DNA from: Streptococcus mitis NCTC 12261
Lineage (GTDB): Bacteria > Bacillota > Bacilli > Lactobacillales > Streptococcaceae
Assembly: GCF_000148585.2 (NCBI RefSeq)
Contig: NZ_CP028414.1
Span: 1,107,501-1,171,500, forward strand
Reading direction: 5' to 3'
Length of the DNA: 64,000 nt
Shown here: positions 7,687-19,003 of the stretch, in pieces
Layout of the letters: each line of letters begins with the position of its first letter
How positions within the stretch are numbered: the stretch's first letter is position 1
Translations under genes and position numbers: made by a program
Notes under the pieces: model-generated
Told to the model about the DNA's origin: nothing
What the model saw: the letters and a program-made list of their open reading frames with translations, nothing else
Database searches by the model: none

Positions 7687-8277
7687 CTAATCAAATAATT
7701 GAGACAAGTCTAAGCCTCCAAAAGGATTGTTCGATAGGCTACTTTCTGCCCCTAACAATTCTCTAGCTTGATCCGACTCTAGAAAGGACTCGTAAACACG
7801 CGCTGTCATACGAGCATCCTCTAAGCTATTATGAGACTGACCTTGAAATCCAAGAAATGAGGCAACAGTTTGCAATTTGAGATTGGCAATACCGTGTAAA
7901 TCTGAACTACGACGTTCAAAGGCTTCATCATACAAGTCCACCTTATACTGCAGGCTGTAGTCTAAACCATGCTCTGCTAGAATAGGCAAATCACTTTTAG
8001 CAGCATTGTAGCCAACCATGGGTAAAGAACCCACAAACTCTTGGAAATCTTTTATAACTTTCTCCACTGGAGGGGCATCTTTTAATGTCTCAGCTGTAAT
8101 CCCTGTCAAACCATTGATAAAACTCTTTAGAGGCACACTAGTATGGACATATGAATCATAGGCAGCGATTTCCTGACCATCTCTAAAACGCACTGCCGAT
8201 ACTTGAATCAAGTGTGTTTGCCCTTCATGCTGATTAAATTCTAAATCGAAAGCAATGTAATCTTCTAATCGTTCCAT
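7687..8277 (-). CDS. DnaQ-like 3'-5' exonuclease
   Basis: A 196-residue DEDDh exonuclease: FDLEFN (Exo I) near residue 10, a middle Asp region around GYNAAKSDLPIL (Exo II) and HNSLEDARMTARVYE (Exo III) near 153. It resembles the proofreading or RNase T-like subgroup rather than a full PolC or epsilon subunit. The C-terminal tail (SSLSNNPFGGLDLSQLFD) is low in complexity and may bind a partner. It is upstream of, and almost touching, the glycerophosphodiesterase gene. Its exact nucleic-acid substrate cannot be told from sequence. Confidence 0.88.
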   Translation of the reverse strand: MERLEDYIAFDLEFNQHEGQTHLIQVSAVRFRDGQEIAAYDSYVHTSVPLKSFINGLTGITAETLKDAPPVEKVIKDFQEFVGSLPMVGYNAAKSDLPILAEHGLDYSLQYKVDLYDEAFERRSSDLHGIANLKLQTVASFLGFQGQSHNSLEDARMTARVYESFLESDQARELLGAESSLSNNPFGGLDLSQLFD

Positions 8278-8304
8278 TCTATACCTCTCCTATACTGTTA
8301 TTTT

Positions 8305-8446
8305 ATACTAATTCAAACCACGTCAACGTCGCCTTGCCGTAGATATATGTAACTGACTTCGTCAGTCTTATCTACAACCTCAAAGCAGTGCTTTGAGCAG
8401 CCTGCGGCTAGTTTCCTAGTTTGCTCTTTGATTTTCATTGAGTATT
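8305..8446 (+). repeat. BOX element (boxA-boxB-boxC), boxA shortened
   Basis: A streptococcal BOX repeat: the boxA part (AAACCACGTCAACGTCGCC), a boxB part with ACTGACTTCGTCAGT, and a boxC part with CAGCCTGCGGCTAGTTTCC ending TTTTCATTGAGTAT. The usual start of boxA (ATACTCTTCGAAAATCTC) is reduced to ATACTAATTC, an internal loss of roughly a dozen bases. It fills the space between rocS and the exonuclease gene. BOX elements are miniature, stem-loop-forming repeats specific to the mitis group. Confidence 0.88.
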
Positions 8447-8517
8447 ACTTGAGCAACTATACTATTTAGAAACAAAAGAAGCCATCAGGTTAGCATTTAA
8501 CCTAAACAGCTCCTTGA

Positions 8518-9009
8518 TTATCCTCCAAATAAACGAGCAAAAAAGCCTTTCTTAGTTGATTGGACTTCTTCTTTTGCTTGGTCCAGCTCTAGCTTAAGAT
8601 TTTCTTGATCCTTCATGGCTTGAAGGGTCAATTGTTGCTGCTGATCGAGTTGTTTGTCTTTCTCAGCAATCTGACGGTCTTTGATGCGCATCTGCTCGTC
8701 TTTTTCTGATAACTGACGATCCTTGGCTTTTAATTGTTCATAAAGACGAAGAATTTCTGCATTCTTCTCATCAACCAGAATCTCCATCAGTTCACGTTGC
8801 TTGACATCTTCACTGACAGGCTCATCTTCAAAAATCGTTTTTTTATAGATTTCTTCTAGCTTAATCAAGCCACTTCTGGTAACGACTGTTACCCCTTTAT
8901 CATTTTTATCTGTGTCTTCTTCTGGTAATTCTTTGACACGGTTATTGATTGCTTGGCGAGATAATCCTAAGACCTCTGCAATCTCACTGACGGTCATTTC
9001 AATACTCAT
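8518..9009 (-). CDS. rocS: Regulator of chromosome segregation RocS
   Basis: A 163-residue protein with an N-terminal helix-turn-helix (VSEIAEVLGLSRQAINNRV, residues 7-25) and a long coiled coil of near-repeats (AKDRQLSEKDEQMRIKDRQI and following, about 75-150). The C-terminus is short and amphipathic (KKGFFARLFGG). This matches pneumococcal RocS, which links the chromosome and ParB to the membrane, promotes segregation and protects the nucleoid from division. Its length and its place next to mtnN agree with pneumococcus. It has a strong promoter of its own. Confidence 0.9.
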   Translation of the reverse strand: MSIEMTVSEIAEVLGLSRQAINNRVKELPEEDTDKNDKGVTVVTRSGLIKLEEIYKKTIFEDEPVSEDVKQRELMEILVDEKNAEILRLYEQLKAKDRQLSEKDEQMRIKDRQIAEKDKQLDQQQQLTLQAMKDQENLKLELDQAKEEVQSTKKGFFARLFGG

Positions 9010-9048
9010 AATATCCTCTGAAACGTTTTCTAGCTTTTCTTTACTTAA

Positions 9049-9077
9049 ATCTTATCATAAGCTAGAAAAACTGTCAA
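9049..9077 (-). promoter_or_regulatory. Strong sigma-A promoter of rocS
   Basis: The minus strand has TTGACA (9072-9077), a 17-base spacer and TAAGAT (9049-9054) with a TG extension. An inverted repeat TTTTCTAGCTT/AAGCTAGAAAA brackets the -10 region and may end mtnN transcription or form an operator. Confidence 0.75.
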
Positions 9078-9085
9078 ATTTCCGC

Positions 9086-9778
9086 TTAATCTAAAGCCTT
9101 CAAAAAGGCTAACAAGACTTGGGCAGAGCGACGTCCAGCTTCGATAATAAACTCATCAAAAGAGATGTTTGCTTCATGGTTGGCATTATCACTCATAGCT
9201 CGGATGACTAAAACTGGAAGATTAAGAGCATGCGCTGCCTGAGCAATAGCTGCCCCCTCCATCTCCACGGCTAAAACATCTGGGAAATGAGACTTAATCG
9301 CTTCTATCTTGTCATTTCCTGCAACAAAACTATCTCCTGTAGCAATCAAACCAAGATGCCAGTTCTGGTCCAATTGAGATAAACTCTCTTGAATTTTAGC
9401 AATAAAAGTTTTATCTGATTCGAAATAAAGCGGTTGTTGTGCCATTTGTCCATAAGCATAGCCAAAAGCTGTGACATTCACATCATGATAGACTAATTTA
9501 TCAGCAATCACAACATCCCCAACAGCAATACCCTCTGCTACTGCACCAGCTGATCCCGTATTAATAAGAGCATCCACTTGAAAATGATCAGCCAAAATCG
9601 CCACACTCATAGCAGACATGACCTTACCAATTCCACTTTCTACAAGAACGACTTCATGAGAGGCAATGGTTCCTGTGTGATAGGTATTCCCTAAAACAAC
9701 TTGCTCTTGGGCATTGTCTAAATGCTGGACCAGATACGCCAGTTCTTCTGGCATAGCCGCAATAATTCCTATTTTCAT
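9086..9778 (-). CDS. mtnN: 5'-methylthioadenosine/S-adenosylhomocysteine nucleosidase
   Basis: A 230-residue Pfs/MtnN enzyme that cleaves adenine from methylthioadenosine and S-adenosylhomocysteine, feeding methionine salvage and, through LuxS, autoinducer-2 production. Landmarks are the N-terminal MKIGIIAAMPEE, GSAGAV near residue 77, the substrate-loop VEMEGAAIAQAA near 171 and the catalytic Asp in RAMSDNA near 197. It is last in the glmU-nudF-macP-mtnN run, 16 bases after macP. Confidence 0.96.
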   Translation of the reverse strand: MKIGIIAAMPEELAYLVQHLDNAQEQVVLGNTYHTGTIASHEVVLVESGIGKVMSAMSVAILADHFQVDALINTGSAGAVAEGIAVGDVVIADKLVYHDVNVTAFGYAYGQMAQQPLYFESDKTFIAKIQESLSQLDQNWHLGLIATGDSFVAGNDKIEAIKSHFPDVLAVEMEGAAIAQAAHALNLPVLVIRAMSDNANHEANISFDEFIIEAGRRSAQVLLAFLKALD

Positions 9779-9794
9779 TTCAATTCCTTTTCTA

Positions 9795-10106
9795 TTACAA
9801 AAGTTTCATTGCTAAGACAAGCAAAATTAAGAGAAAGATGACTGCAAATAAGATTTTATTCAGTTTAGAATTGAAGACATTTCTCTTGGTATTTTCAATG
9901 CGACGGCTTTTATGAATAGACGGTTCGACCTGAATCTTCAAGGTTTCCTGGCTAAAACCATGATCCTTAGGATTGGCATAACCAAAACGGGAAGAAGAAG
10001 TTGGTAAAATTTTTGTCTCCTCATCATCTAGCAAAGGGGGACCTGAAATTTTTTCGCCTCTATTAGCTCTTTCAATCATTTCATCCGTTAATAAAGGTTT
10101 ACCCAT
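9795..10106 (-). CDS. macP: Cell-wall synthesis regulator MacP
   Basis: A 103-residue bitopic membrane protein: a cytoplasmic N-terminus ([18 protein letters not shown]), a middle with [10 protein letters not shown], and a C-terminal transmembrane helix [19 protein letters not shown]. It matches pneumococcal MacP, a mid-cell activator of the class A penicillin-binding protein PBP2a regulated by StkP phosphorylation; Thr31 in DEETKI is the likely equivalent phosphosite. The start at 10106 is set by GGAGGTC just upstream; the frame extends 11 codons further into the nudF end but without support. It is in an operon with glmU and nudF. Confidence 0.9.
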   Translation of the reverse strand: MGKPLLTDEMIERANRGEKISGPPLLDDEETKILPTSSSRFGYANPKDHGFSQETLKIQVEPSIHKSRRIENTKRNVFNSKLNKILFAVIFLLILLVLAMKLL

Positions 10107-10117
10107 ACTGACCTCCT

Positions 10118-10663
10118 CTATTTTTTGTGCAATTCCCAATACTGAACAGCCATAATTGTCTTGGCATCACAAATATGACCTGATTGGATCAATTCCTTGG
10201 CTTCTTCTAAGCTCACTTCAAGAACTTCCAAGGTTTCGTCTTCATCCTGCGGACGCGGATTTTTCACCTTTGTCAAGTCGCTCGCTAGGTATAGTTTTAA
10301 CTTTTCATTACAAAAGCCAATGGCTGAATAAAAGTCATACAAAAGTTCTAATTTCCCTGTATAGGCTGTTTCTTCCTCTAATTCACGAAGGGCTGCTGCA
10401 ACAGGGTCTGTATTTTCTCCTACTTCCAACTTTCCGGCTGGAATTTCGTAAGAGACTGCCTCGATAGCTTTACGGTACTGCTTGACCAAGATGAGTTTTT
10501 GCTCATCGGTTACGGCTAAAACGCAGACAGCTCCATTGTGGAAAATCAAATCACGTTGGGCAGTTCCCTTACCTTCTGGTAATTCAACCTGGTCTTGAAC
10601 CAGTTTAAAAATTGGTCCTTGATAGATTTCTTTTCGACTAAGCGTTTTTTCTTCAAATTCCAT
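10118..10663 (-). CDS. nudF: ADP-ribose pyrophosphatase (NUDIX hydrolase)
   Basis: A 181-residue NUDIX hydrolase of the ADP-ribose pyrophosphatase subgroup. The nudix box [22 protein letters not shown] spans about residues 77-98 with REL-EEE intact, and the preceding region ([16 protein letters not shown]) is typical of NudF. It hydrolyses ADP-ribose to AMP and ribose-5-phosphate. It lies nine bases after glmU and 11 bases before macP, so it is translated from the same mRNA. Confidence 0.93.
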   Translation of the reverse strand: MEFEEKTLSRKEIYQGPIFKLVQDQVELPEGKGTAQRDLIFHNGAVCVLAVTDEQKLILVKQYRKAIEAVSYEIPAGKLEVGENTDPVAAALRELEEETAYTGKLELLYDFYSAIGFCNEKLKLYLASDLTKVKNPRPQDEDETLEVLEVSLEEAKELIQSGHICDAKTIMAVQYWELHKK

Positions 10664-10672
10664 GATAGGCTC

Positions 10673-12067
<1,395 letters not shown>

Positions 12068-12083
12068 CTAGAAATTCCCTTTT

Positions 12084-12092
12084 ATTATACCA
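12084..12092 (-). promoter_or_regulatory. Extended -10 promoter of the glmU operon
   Basis: The minus strand reads TGGTATAAT, a perfect extended -10, about 30 bases before the glmU ATG. Confidence 0.7.
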
Positions 12093-12170
12093 TATTTCAA
12101 ATCATTCCGCGCCCTTGAATGAAAAAATGCTCCAAAGTCCTTTCCTTAACCCATTTTTTGAGTATTTTTT

Positions 12171-12199
12171 TTGATTTTTTTTCATTTTTAAGGTAAAAT
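12171..12199 (+). promoter_or_regulatory. Promoter directly abutting the GH25 lysozyme start
   Basis: TTGATT (12171-12176), a 17-base spacer and TAAAAT (12194-12199). The expected transcription start, six to seven bases later, falls one or two bases before ATG 12208, and no ribosome binding site is seen between them. Confidence 0.5.
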
Positions 12200-12207
12200 T
12201 ATGAGAT

Positions 12208-13008
12208 ATGAGAAAGAAAATTAATCCGCTTATTTTATTTGGTTTTTTTGGGATTATGATTTTCATTTTAATCCTGAATCGCCCTCGTTTTGAGGACCAT
12301 CCTGTAAAAACAAAGTCAAATATCGCGCAAGTAGAATCACAAGCGCTACATAATATAGATAAACCGGTAATTGATGTTTCTGGTTGGCAACGTCCTGAGG
12401 AAATTAATTACGATACTCTGTCGCAAAACATTTCTGGAGCTATTGTTCGTGTCCATAGTGGTGCTCAAACGTCCAAAGAGAACGATGCTTCCTATGTTAA
12501 TGGTGTTGATAAGGCCTTTAAAACCCATATCACAGAGTTTCAAAAACGAAATGTCCCAGTTGGTGTCTATGCCTATGTAGCTGGAAAAAATGTCCAGGAA
12601 ATGGAAAAAGCTGCTGAGGTATTCTATAACGCCTCTTCGCCTTACAGTCCAAGTTACTATTGGCTAGACGTGGAAGAAAAAACCATGTCCAATATGAACG
12701 AGGGTGTTGAAGCCTTTCGAGCAAAGCTAGAATCACTGGGTGCTAAAAACATCGGAATCTACGTTGGGGTCTATTTTATGGAAGAACATAGTATTGATAC
12801 AGACAAATTTACGTCTGTGTGGATTCCTTCCTATGGTTCTGACTCAGGTTTTTACGAGACAACCCCAAAAACTGATTTAGATTACGACATCCACCAGTAC
12901 ACTTCTAAAGGAAAAATTGCTGGTTTTGACCATGATTTGGATATCAACGTCATCTCTTCCTTAAAAAACAAAGAAGAAACCTTTAGAAAACTCTTTTTAA
13001 AACCATAA
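12208..13008 (+). CDS. Membrane-anchored GH25 muramidase (lysozyme-like)
   Basis: A 266-residue protein with an N-terminal signal-anchor (about residues 6-24, ILFGFFGIMIFILILN) and a glycoside hydrolase 25 domain from PVIDVSGWQ near residue 51. The first acidic residue is in IDVSGW, the catalytic pair in YYWLDVEEKTMS near 150-160, and the domain closes with DYDIHQYTSKGKIAGFDHDLDIN. GH25 enzymes cut the MurNAc-GlcNAc bond of peptidoglycan. The absence of choline-binding repeats separates it from LytC-type lysins. It probably trims wall at the membrane face; its role is unproven. It may have a leaderless mRNA. Confidence 0.88.
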   Translation: MRKKINPLILFGFFGIMIFILILNRPRFEDHPVKTKSNIAQVESQALHNIDKPVIDVSGWQRPEEINYDTLSQNISGAIVRVHSGAQTSKENDASYVNGVDKAFKTHITEFQKRNVPVGVYAYVAGKNVQEMEKAAEVFYNASSPYSPSYYWLDVEEKTMSNMNEGVEAFRAKLESLGAKNIGIYVGVYFMEEHSIDTDKFTSVWIPSYGSDSGFYETTPKTDLDYDIHQYTSKGKIAGFDHDLDINVISSLKNKEETFRKLFLKP

Positions 13009-13051
13009 AAGCATTTGTTTAGCATTTGCTTTTTCTTTTTGTGTTTGATTG

Positions 13052-13060
13052 TGATACAAT
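13052..13060 (+). promoter_or_regulatory. Extended -10 promoter for the DUF368-ybaK-phosphatase operon
   Basis: TGATACAAT, followed about 30 bases later by TTGGAGGAAAC and the ATG at 13103. Confidence 0.6.
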
Positions 13061-13102
13061 ATAATAAGGATTTTTTGAAATAGAAATAGTTGGAGGAAAC
13101 AT

Positions 13103-13945
13103 ATGCTCTCATGGTTAGCACGCCTTATTAAAGGGATTGTGATTGCTCTTGGATTTATCCTACCAGGAATTTCCGGAGGGGTTCTAGCAGCAATCTTAGG
13201 AATTTATGAACGGATGATTGGATTTCTGGCCCATCCCTTTAAGGACTTTAAAGAAAATGTTTTGTACTTTATTCCAGTTGCCATCGGTATGCTTCTGGGA
13301 ATCGGCTTATTTTCCTACCCGATTGAATACCTGCTTGAAAATTATCAGGTCTTTGTCTTATGGAGCTTTGCGGGCGCCATCATTGGTACAGTTCCTAGCC
13401 TCCTCAAGGAATCAACTCGAGAATCTGACCGAGACAAGATTGATTTAGCTTGGTTCTGGACAACCTTTATCATCTCTGGATTAGGACTCTATGCCTTAAA
13501 TTTTGTCGTTGGAACCTTAAGTGCCAGCTTTCTTAATTTCGTCCTAGCTGGTGCACTACTGGCTCTTGGCGTATTAGTTCCTGGCCTCAGCCCATCAAAC
13601 CTACTTTTGATTTTGGGCCTCTATGCTCCTATGCTGACAGGTTTTAAAACCTTTGACCTCTTGGGAACCTTCTTCCCGATTGGAATCGGGGCAGGTGCAA
13701 CTCTCATCATTTTTTCAAAATTGATGGATTATGCCTTAAACAACTACCACTCACGCGTCTATCATTTCATCATCGGCATCGTCCTATCAAGTACCCTTTT
13801 GATCTTAATTCCAAATGCAGGAAACACTGAAAGTATCCAATACACTGGTATTTCTCTTGTTGGGTATGTCATCATCGCCTTCTTCTTTGCGTTGGGAATT
13901 TGGCTTGGTATTTGGATGAGCCAATTGGAGGATAAGTATAAATAA
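13103..13945 (+). CDS. DUF368 family membrane protein, probable polyprenyl-phosphate transporter
   Basis: A 280-residue polytopic membrane protein of the DUF368 family. The signature GFILPGISGGVLAAILGIYE is at residues 17-36, and the second half carries a related ALGVLVPGLSPSNLLLILGLY, showing the internal inverted duplication of the family. Members (PopT) have been shown in other bacteria to recycle undecaprenyl phosphate across the membrane for wall synthesis; assigning that role here is by family. It begins a three-gene unit, with the ybaK start immediately following its stop. Confidence 0.88.
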   Translation: MLSWLARLIKGIVIALGFILPGISGGVLAAILGIYERMIGFLAHPFKDFKENVLYFIPVAIGMLLGIGLFSYPIEYLLENYQVFVLWSFAGAIIGTVPSLLKESTRESDRDKIDLAWFWTTFIISGLGLYALNFVVGTLSASFLNFVLAGALLALGVLVPGLSPSNLLLILGLYAPMLTGFKTFDLLGTFFPIGIGAGATLIIFSKLMDYALNNYHSRVYHFIIGIVLSSTLLILIPNAGNTESIQYTGISLVGYVIIAFFFALGIWLGIWMSQLEDKYK

Positions 13946-14430
13946 TGGCAAAAAAAGTTAAAATCAAAAAAACATTGGTGGAACAAATCCTGTCTAAGGC
14001 AGGTATCCCACATCAGGGTATTCAAATCAATGCCCTGGAAGGAGAGCTTCCTCAAGGTTATGAACGAGATCAGATTTTCAAAACCTTGGCTCTTTTGGGA
14101 GATAAAACAGGACCAATTATCGGAATTGTCCCTATCACTCAACACTTGTCGGAAAAGAAACTAGCCAAAATTTCTGGCAATAAAAAAGTGAGCATGATTC
14201 CACAAAAGGACTTGGAAAAAACAACAGGTTATATTCATGGAGCCAATAATCCCGTCGGAATTCGTCAGAAACACAATTATCCCATTTTTATCGATAAGAT
14301 CGCTCTAGACTTGGATCAAATGATTGTCTCTGCAGGCGAAGTTGGTCACAGCATTATCGTCGCTCCGCAAGACTTGGCTAGCTTTGTAAAAGCTGACTTT
14401 GCAGATATCTTGGAGGGTAGCCAAGAATGA
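13945..14430 (+). CDS. ybaK: Cys-tRNA(Pro)/Cys-tRNA(Cys) deacylase YbaK
   Basis: A 161-residue YbaK/ProX-type editing protein. It removes cysteine mischarged on tRNA-Pro in trans. Family marks include FKTLALLGDK, the conserved Lys-rich VSMIPQKDLEKTTGYIHGANNPVGIRQK segment (residues about 87-115) and the C-terminal GEVGHSIIVAPQDL. Its ATG shares a base with the preceding gene's stop and its own end overlaps the next gene by four bases, so the three are translationally coupled. Confidence 0.93.
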   Translation: MAKKVKIKKTLVEQILSKAGIPHQGIQINALEGELPQGYERDQIFKTLALLGDKTGPIIGIVPITQHLSEKKLAKISGNKKVSMIPQKDLEKTTGYIHGANNPVGIRQKHNYPIFIDKIALDLDQMIVSAGEVGHSIIVAPQDLASFVKADFADILEGSQE

Positions 14431-15044
14431 AACTCTACTTTGTCCGCCACGGTCGTACCCTCTGGAACCAGGAAGGACGCTTTCAAGGTGCTAGTGGAGA
14501 TTCTCCCCTTCTTCCTGAATCCATTGAATCCCTAAAACAACTAGGCCAGTATCTCAAGGATATTCCTTTCGAACAGATTTATTCAAGTGATTTACCTCGA
14601 GCGGTCAAATCTGCTGAAATTATCCAAAGTCAACTCCAGACCCCCTGTCCTTTAGAAAGTGTTTCTAATCTCTGTGAATGGCAGCTGGGGAAGTTGGAAG
14701 GTTTGAAAATTGCAACCTTGGAATCTATTTACCCTCAACAAATCAAAGCTTTTCGATCTAATCTTGCTCAATTTGACACTCAAATGTTTGGAGCCGAATC
14801 CCTCTATAGCACCACGCAACGGACCATCCAATTTATCAAATCATTAAAAGATAGTCCAGCTGAGTGTATTCTAATTGTCGGCCACGGTGCCAATCTTACT
14901 GCCAGTCTCCGTACTCTTTTAGGTTATAAAGAACCTCTTCTTCGTAAAGATGGCGGTCTAGCAAATGCCAGCCTGACAATTTTAGAAACTCATGATTTTG
15001 AAACATTTACACTCGATACTTGGAATGATACTTCCTATCAATAA
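14427..15044 (+). CDS. Histidine phosphatase family (phosphoglycerate-mutase-like) protein
   Basis: A 205-residue histidine phosphatase. The phosphohistidine motif FVRHGRTLWN is at residues 5-14, the second catalytic region SDLPRAVKSAEI near 52, Glu in CEWQLGKLEG near 85 and VGHGANL near 151. The family includes broad phosphatases and cofactor-dependent mutases; this length and the LWNQEGRFQG start point to a phosphatase. Its substrate is unknown. It is the last gene of the DUF368-ybaK operon, with a terminator right after it. Confidence 0.9.
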   Translation: MKLYFVRHGRTLWNQEGRFQGASGDSPLLPESIESLKQLGQYLKDIPFEQIYSSDLPRAVKSAEIIQSQLQTPCPLESVSNLCEWQLGKLEGLKIATLESIYPQQIKAFRSNLAQFDTQMFGAESLYSTTQRTIQFIKSLKDSPAECILIVGHGANLTASLRTLLGYKEPLLRKDGGLANASLTILETHDFETFTLDTWNDTSYQ

Positions 15045-15046
15045 CA

Positions 15047-15075
15047 GAACTTGATTTTAGCGTCAAGTTCTTTTT
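15047..15075 (+). terminator. Rho-independent terminator before lysS
   Basis: GAACTTGA pairs with TCAAGTTC around an eight-base loop, followed by TTTTTAG. Confidence 0.85.
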
Positions 15076-15172
15076 AGTTTTGAAAGATTATCCGTGAATT
15101 TCTTGCTTATTTATGATAAAATGGGAGTATCGCAAAAAATGACTCATCGTATTCAATTTTGAGTAAAACTAG

Positions 15173-16672
<1,500 letters not shown>

Positions 16673-16678
16673 TCACTT

Positions 16679-16706
16679 ATCCTCTGGCTCTTGTCAGGGG
16701 ATTTTT
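16679..16706 (+). terminator. Terminator after lysS
   Basis: ATCCTCTG pairs with CAGGGGAT, including G-T pairs, then TTTTT. Confidence 0.75.
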
Positions 16707-16732
16707 CGATGCAAAAAGAGATTGAGGAAAAC

Positions 16733-17578
16733 TCAATCTCTACTTTTCACTTCTTTGGTTGCTACATCTTCTCCAAACCATTTTTGGCTAATTTCTTGGA
16801 ACTTCCCTTCTTTGTACAGTTGAACAAAGGCTTGGTTTAAAGCTTGTAGTAATCTCTTGTCTGCTGGTCTAACTCCGACTGCAAAGGATTCACTTTCAAA
16901 TCCTGCTGAAAAGACATTGTAGTCACTTAATATACCTTCAGACTGGAGATAGTAATTAGCATACACTCGGTCAATCAACAAGGCATCAATCCGGTCATTT
17001 TTCAAATCAATCAAGGCCTCATTAAAACTCTGGTACTGATTAGCCTTCTGATCTTTGACACGATTTTTCAATAAATCTGGCTGGGCTTCAAAGTCTAAAT
17101 AACCAGAGGAACCGGCTTGGGCTCCCAAGGTTTTATCCTTCATATCCTCTACTGAACGAATCTGCTGGCTTTTCTTTGCAACCAGAACTTGCTGATTTTC
17201 CATATAAGGAATGCTAAAGGCAACCTTCTCTCGGCGTTCATCAGTGGCAGCATAGCCATTCCAAATGGCATCTATGGTTCCATTTTGCAGTTCCGTCTCC
17301 TTCATATCCCAGTCAATTGGCTGAAATTGCACCTTGACACCTAATTTTTCAGAAACTGCTTGTGCTAAATCAATATCAAAGCCTGTATATTGGCCATTCT
17401 TTTCTTCAAAACCCATGGGTACAAAGGTATTGTCAAAACCAATAGTAATGGTCCCCTGCTCTTGATACTTATCCCAGTTATCCTTCTTTGGATCACTAGC
17501 TTTCTGAGTACAAGCCGTTAAAAAGAGGGTCAGGAGCGAAACCAATACTAAAGCAATTTTCTTATTAGTCATTGGCAC
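16733..17578 (-). CDS. Amino-acid ABC transporter, substrate-binding lipoprotein
   Basis: A 281-residue solute-binding lipoprotein: signal peptide with lipobox LTAC (Cys at about residue 23), then a type 3 periplasmic-binding fold with TIGFDNTFVPMGFEEKNGQYTGFDIDLA, the usual pattern for polar amino acids, and DAIWNGYAATDERR. It should capture an amino acid at the cell surface for the permease and ATPase encoded just upstream. The exact ligand (glutamine, cystine, histidine or other) cannot be fixed by reading. It lies three bases after the ATPase gene. Confidence 0.92.
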   Translation of the reverse strand: MPMTNKKIALVLVSLLTLFLTACTQKASDPKKDNWDKYQEQGTITIGFDNTFVPMGFEEKNGQYTGFDIDLAQAVSEKLGVKVQFQPIDWDMKETELQNGTIDAIWNGYAATDERREKVAFSIPYMENQQVLVAKKSQQIRSVEDMKDKTLGAQAGSSGYLDFEAQPDLLKNRVKDQKANQYQSFNEALIDLKNDRIDALLIDRVYANYYLQSEGILSDYNVFSAGFESESFAVGVRPADKRLLQALNQAFVQLYKEGKFQEISQKWFGEDVATKEVKSRD

Positions 17579-17581
17579 CTC

Positions 17582-18211
17582 CTACTTGGGTTCAACCTTG
17601 AGAATCTGATCTGCGATATTTTCAGCAAACTGCAAATCATGGGTAACCACAATCTGGGTCATGCCAAGTTCCCTATTTTGCAAGATCAGTTTTTCCACTT
17701 CCAAGCGTAATTCAGGATCTAGGGCAGAAGTTGGTTCATCGTAACCTATGATTTCTGGGTCAATCATCATAGCACGCGCCAAAGCTACCCGCTGCTTTTG
17801 CCCACCTGATAGTGAGAATGGATAAGCATCTGCATGTCCTGCCAGTCCTAATTGTTCCAAAAGACCTCGCGCCTTCTTCTCTGCCTCATCCCGCTTCATT
17901 CCCATGGTTTTCACAGGAGATAAGGTCAAATTATCTAGAACGGATAAATGAGGGAAAAGTTGAAAATCTTGGAATACAAATCCTAGTAGATTGCGCTTCT
18001 CAAGTTCGTCCAATTCTAAAGGTTCTCCATTATAAAAGATTTGCCCTGAATCAATGGTTTCAAGACCTGCAAGCATACGTAAGAGGGTTGTCTTACCTCC
18101 ACCAGAAGGTCCAACGATAGCTAGGATTTGCTTTTCAGGAATCTTTAGACTGAAATTAGACAAAATTTGCTTTTCACCAAAGCCTTTATTGATATTTCGT
18201 AATTCTAACAT
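17582..18211 (-). CDS. Amino-acid ABC transporter, ATP-binding protein
   Basis: A 209-residue ABC ATPase of the polar amino acid class. Walker A GPSGGGKTT is near residue 34, the Q-loop VFQDFQLFPHLSVLDNL near 78, signature LSGGQKQRVALARAMM near 134, Walker B IIGYDEPTSALDPE near 155 and the switch His in VVTHDLQ near 189. At 209 residues it is shorter than usual (about 240) but complete in core motifs. It sits between the permease and the binding-protein genes in one operon. Confidence 0.93.
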   Translation of the reverse strand: MLELRNINKGFGEKQILSNFSLKIPEKQILAIVGPSGGGKTTLLRMLAGLETIDSGQIFYNGEPLELDELEKRNLLGFVFQDFQLFPHLSVLDNLTLSPVKTMGMKRDEAEKKARGLLEQLGLAGHADAYPFSLSGGQKQRVALARAMMIDPEIIGYDEPTSALDPELRLEVEKLILQNRELGMTQIVVTHDLQFAENIADQILKVEPK

Positions 18212-18220
18212 GGCAGCCTC

Positions 18221-18862
18221 CTATCTATAGTAACTGTACTTCTTCTCAACTTTTTTGGCAAGAATGGTCACAATACCAATCAAAATCAAGTAAATGGCTC
18301 CTGCCAAGAACATAGGAACCAGGCTAGCATCACGGTTTGCAGCTGTACGACTAGCCAAGATAAGGTCTGAAATTCCTAGAGCATAGACCAGAGAAGTATC
18401 TTTGACCAAACTCATGACTTCGTTAAATACGCTAGGAAGAACAATCTTTGTCACCTGAGGCAAAATAATATAGCGAACTGTGGCAAAAGGACTGAACTTC
18501 AAGACCTTAGCAGCCTCATATTGACCGTTAGGAATGGTATCAATCCCTCCACGAAAGATTTCAGCAAAGTAAGCCGCATAATTCAGAACAAAGGCAATGA
18601 TAGCTGCAGGAAGACGGTCCAAACGAATCCCAATACTTGGAAGCACATAATAAATAAAAATCAATTGCAAGAGCAAGGGTGTTCCTCGCATAATCCAGAT
18701 ATAAATATTAATCAGATGATGGAGGGGCTTCCAATGGACTTGCAAGGCAAAGGCAATCAAAACGCCCAAGGGAATAGAAAAAATCAAGACCAGTGCAAAA
18801 ACCTGCAAAGTCATGCTTGCACCGCTCAATAAACTCGGTAATATCTCAAACAAATAAGACAT
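18221..18862 (-). CDS. Amino-acid ABC transporter, permease
   Basis: A 213-residue HisM-type permease with several transmembrane segments and the ATPase-contact EAA loop at YEAAKVLKFSPFATVRYIILPQ. I place the start at ATG 18862 (MSYLFEILPS), because AGGAGGTG lies directly upstream and the extended -10 promoter lies further out; the open frame continues 36 codons into that promoter and is rejected. The gene order permease, ATPase, binding protein is one transcription unit. Confidence 0.92.
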   Translation of the reverse strand: MSYLFEILPSLLSGASMTLQVFALVLIFSIPLGVLIAFALQVHWKPLHHLINIYIWIMRGTPLLLQLIFIYYVLPSIGIRLDRLPAAIIAFVLNYAAYFAEIFRGGIDTIPNGQYEAAKVLKFSPFATVRYIILPQVTKIVLPSVFNEVMSLVKDTSLVYALGISDLILASRTAANRDASLVPMFLAGAIYLILIGIVTILAKKVEKKYSYYR

Positions 18863-18890
18863 ACTGCACCTCCTAAAAATAATAGATACT

Positions 18891-18899
18891 ATTATAGCA
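18891..18899 (-). promoter_or_regulatory. Extended -10 promoter of the amino-acid ABC operon
   Basis: Minus strand TGCTATAAT, about 30 bases before the permease ATG. Confidence 0.7.
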
Positions 18900-18952
18900 T
18901 AAATAAACAAAACAACCAACCATTTTTGTAAAAAAATTCTCTTTAAAAAAGA

Positions 18953-18994
18953 AAAAACTATATCTATCAAAAATGATTAGATACAGTTTTTAAA
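18953..18994 (-). terminator. Terminator after the TPR gene
   Basis: AAACTGTATCTA pairs with TAGATATAGTTT (minus strand) and is followed by a T run, just past the TPR gene stop. Confidence 0.8.
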
Positions 18995-19003
18995 AAAATA
19001 TTC

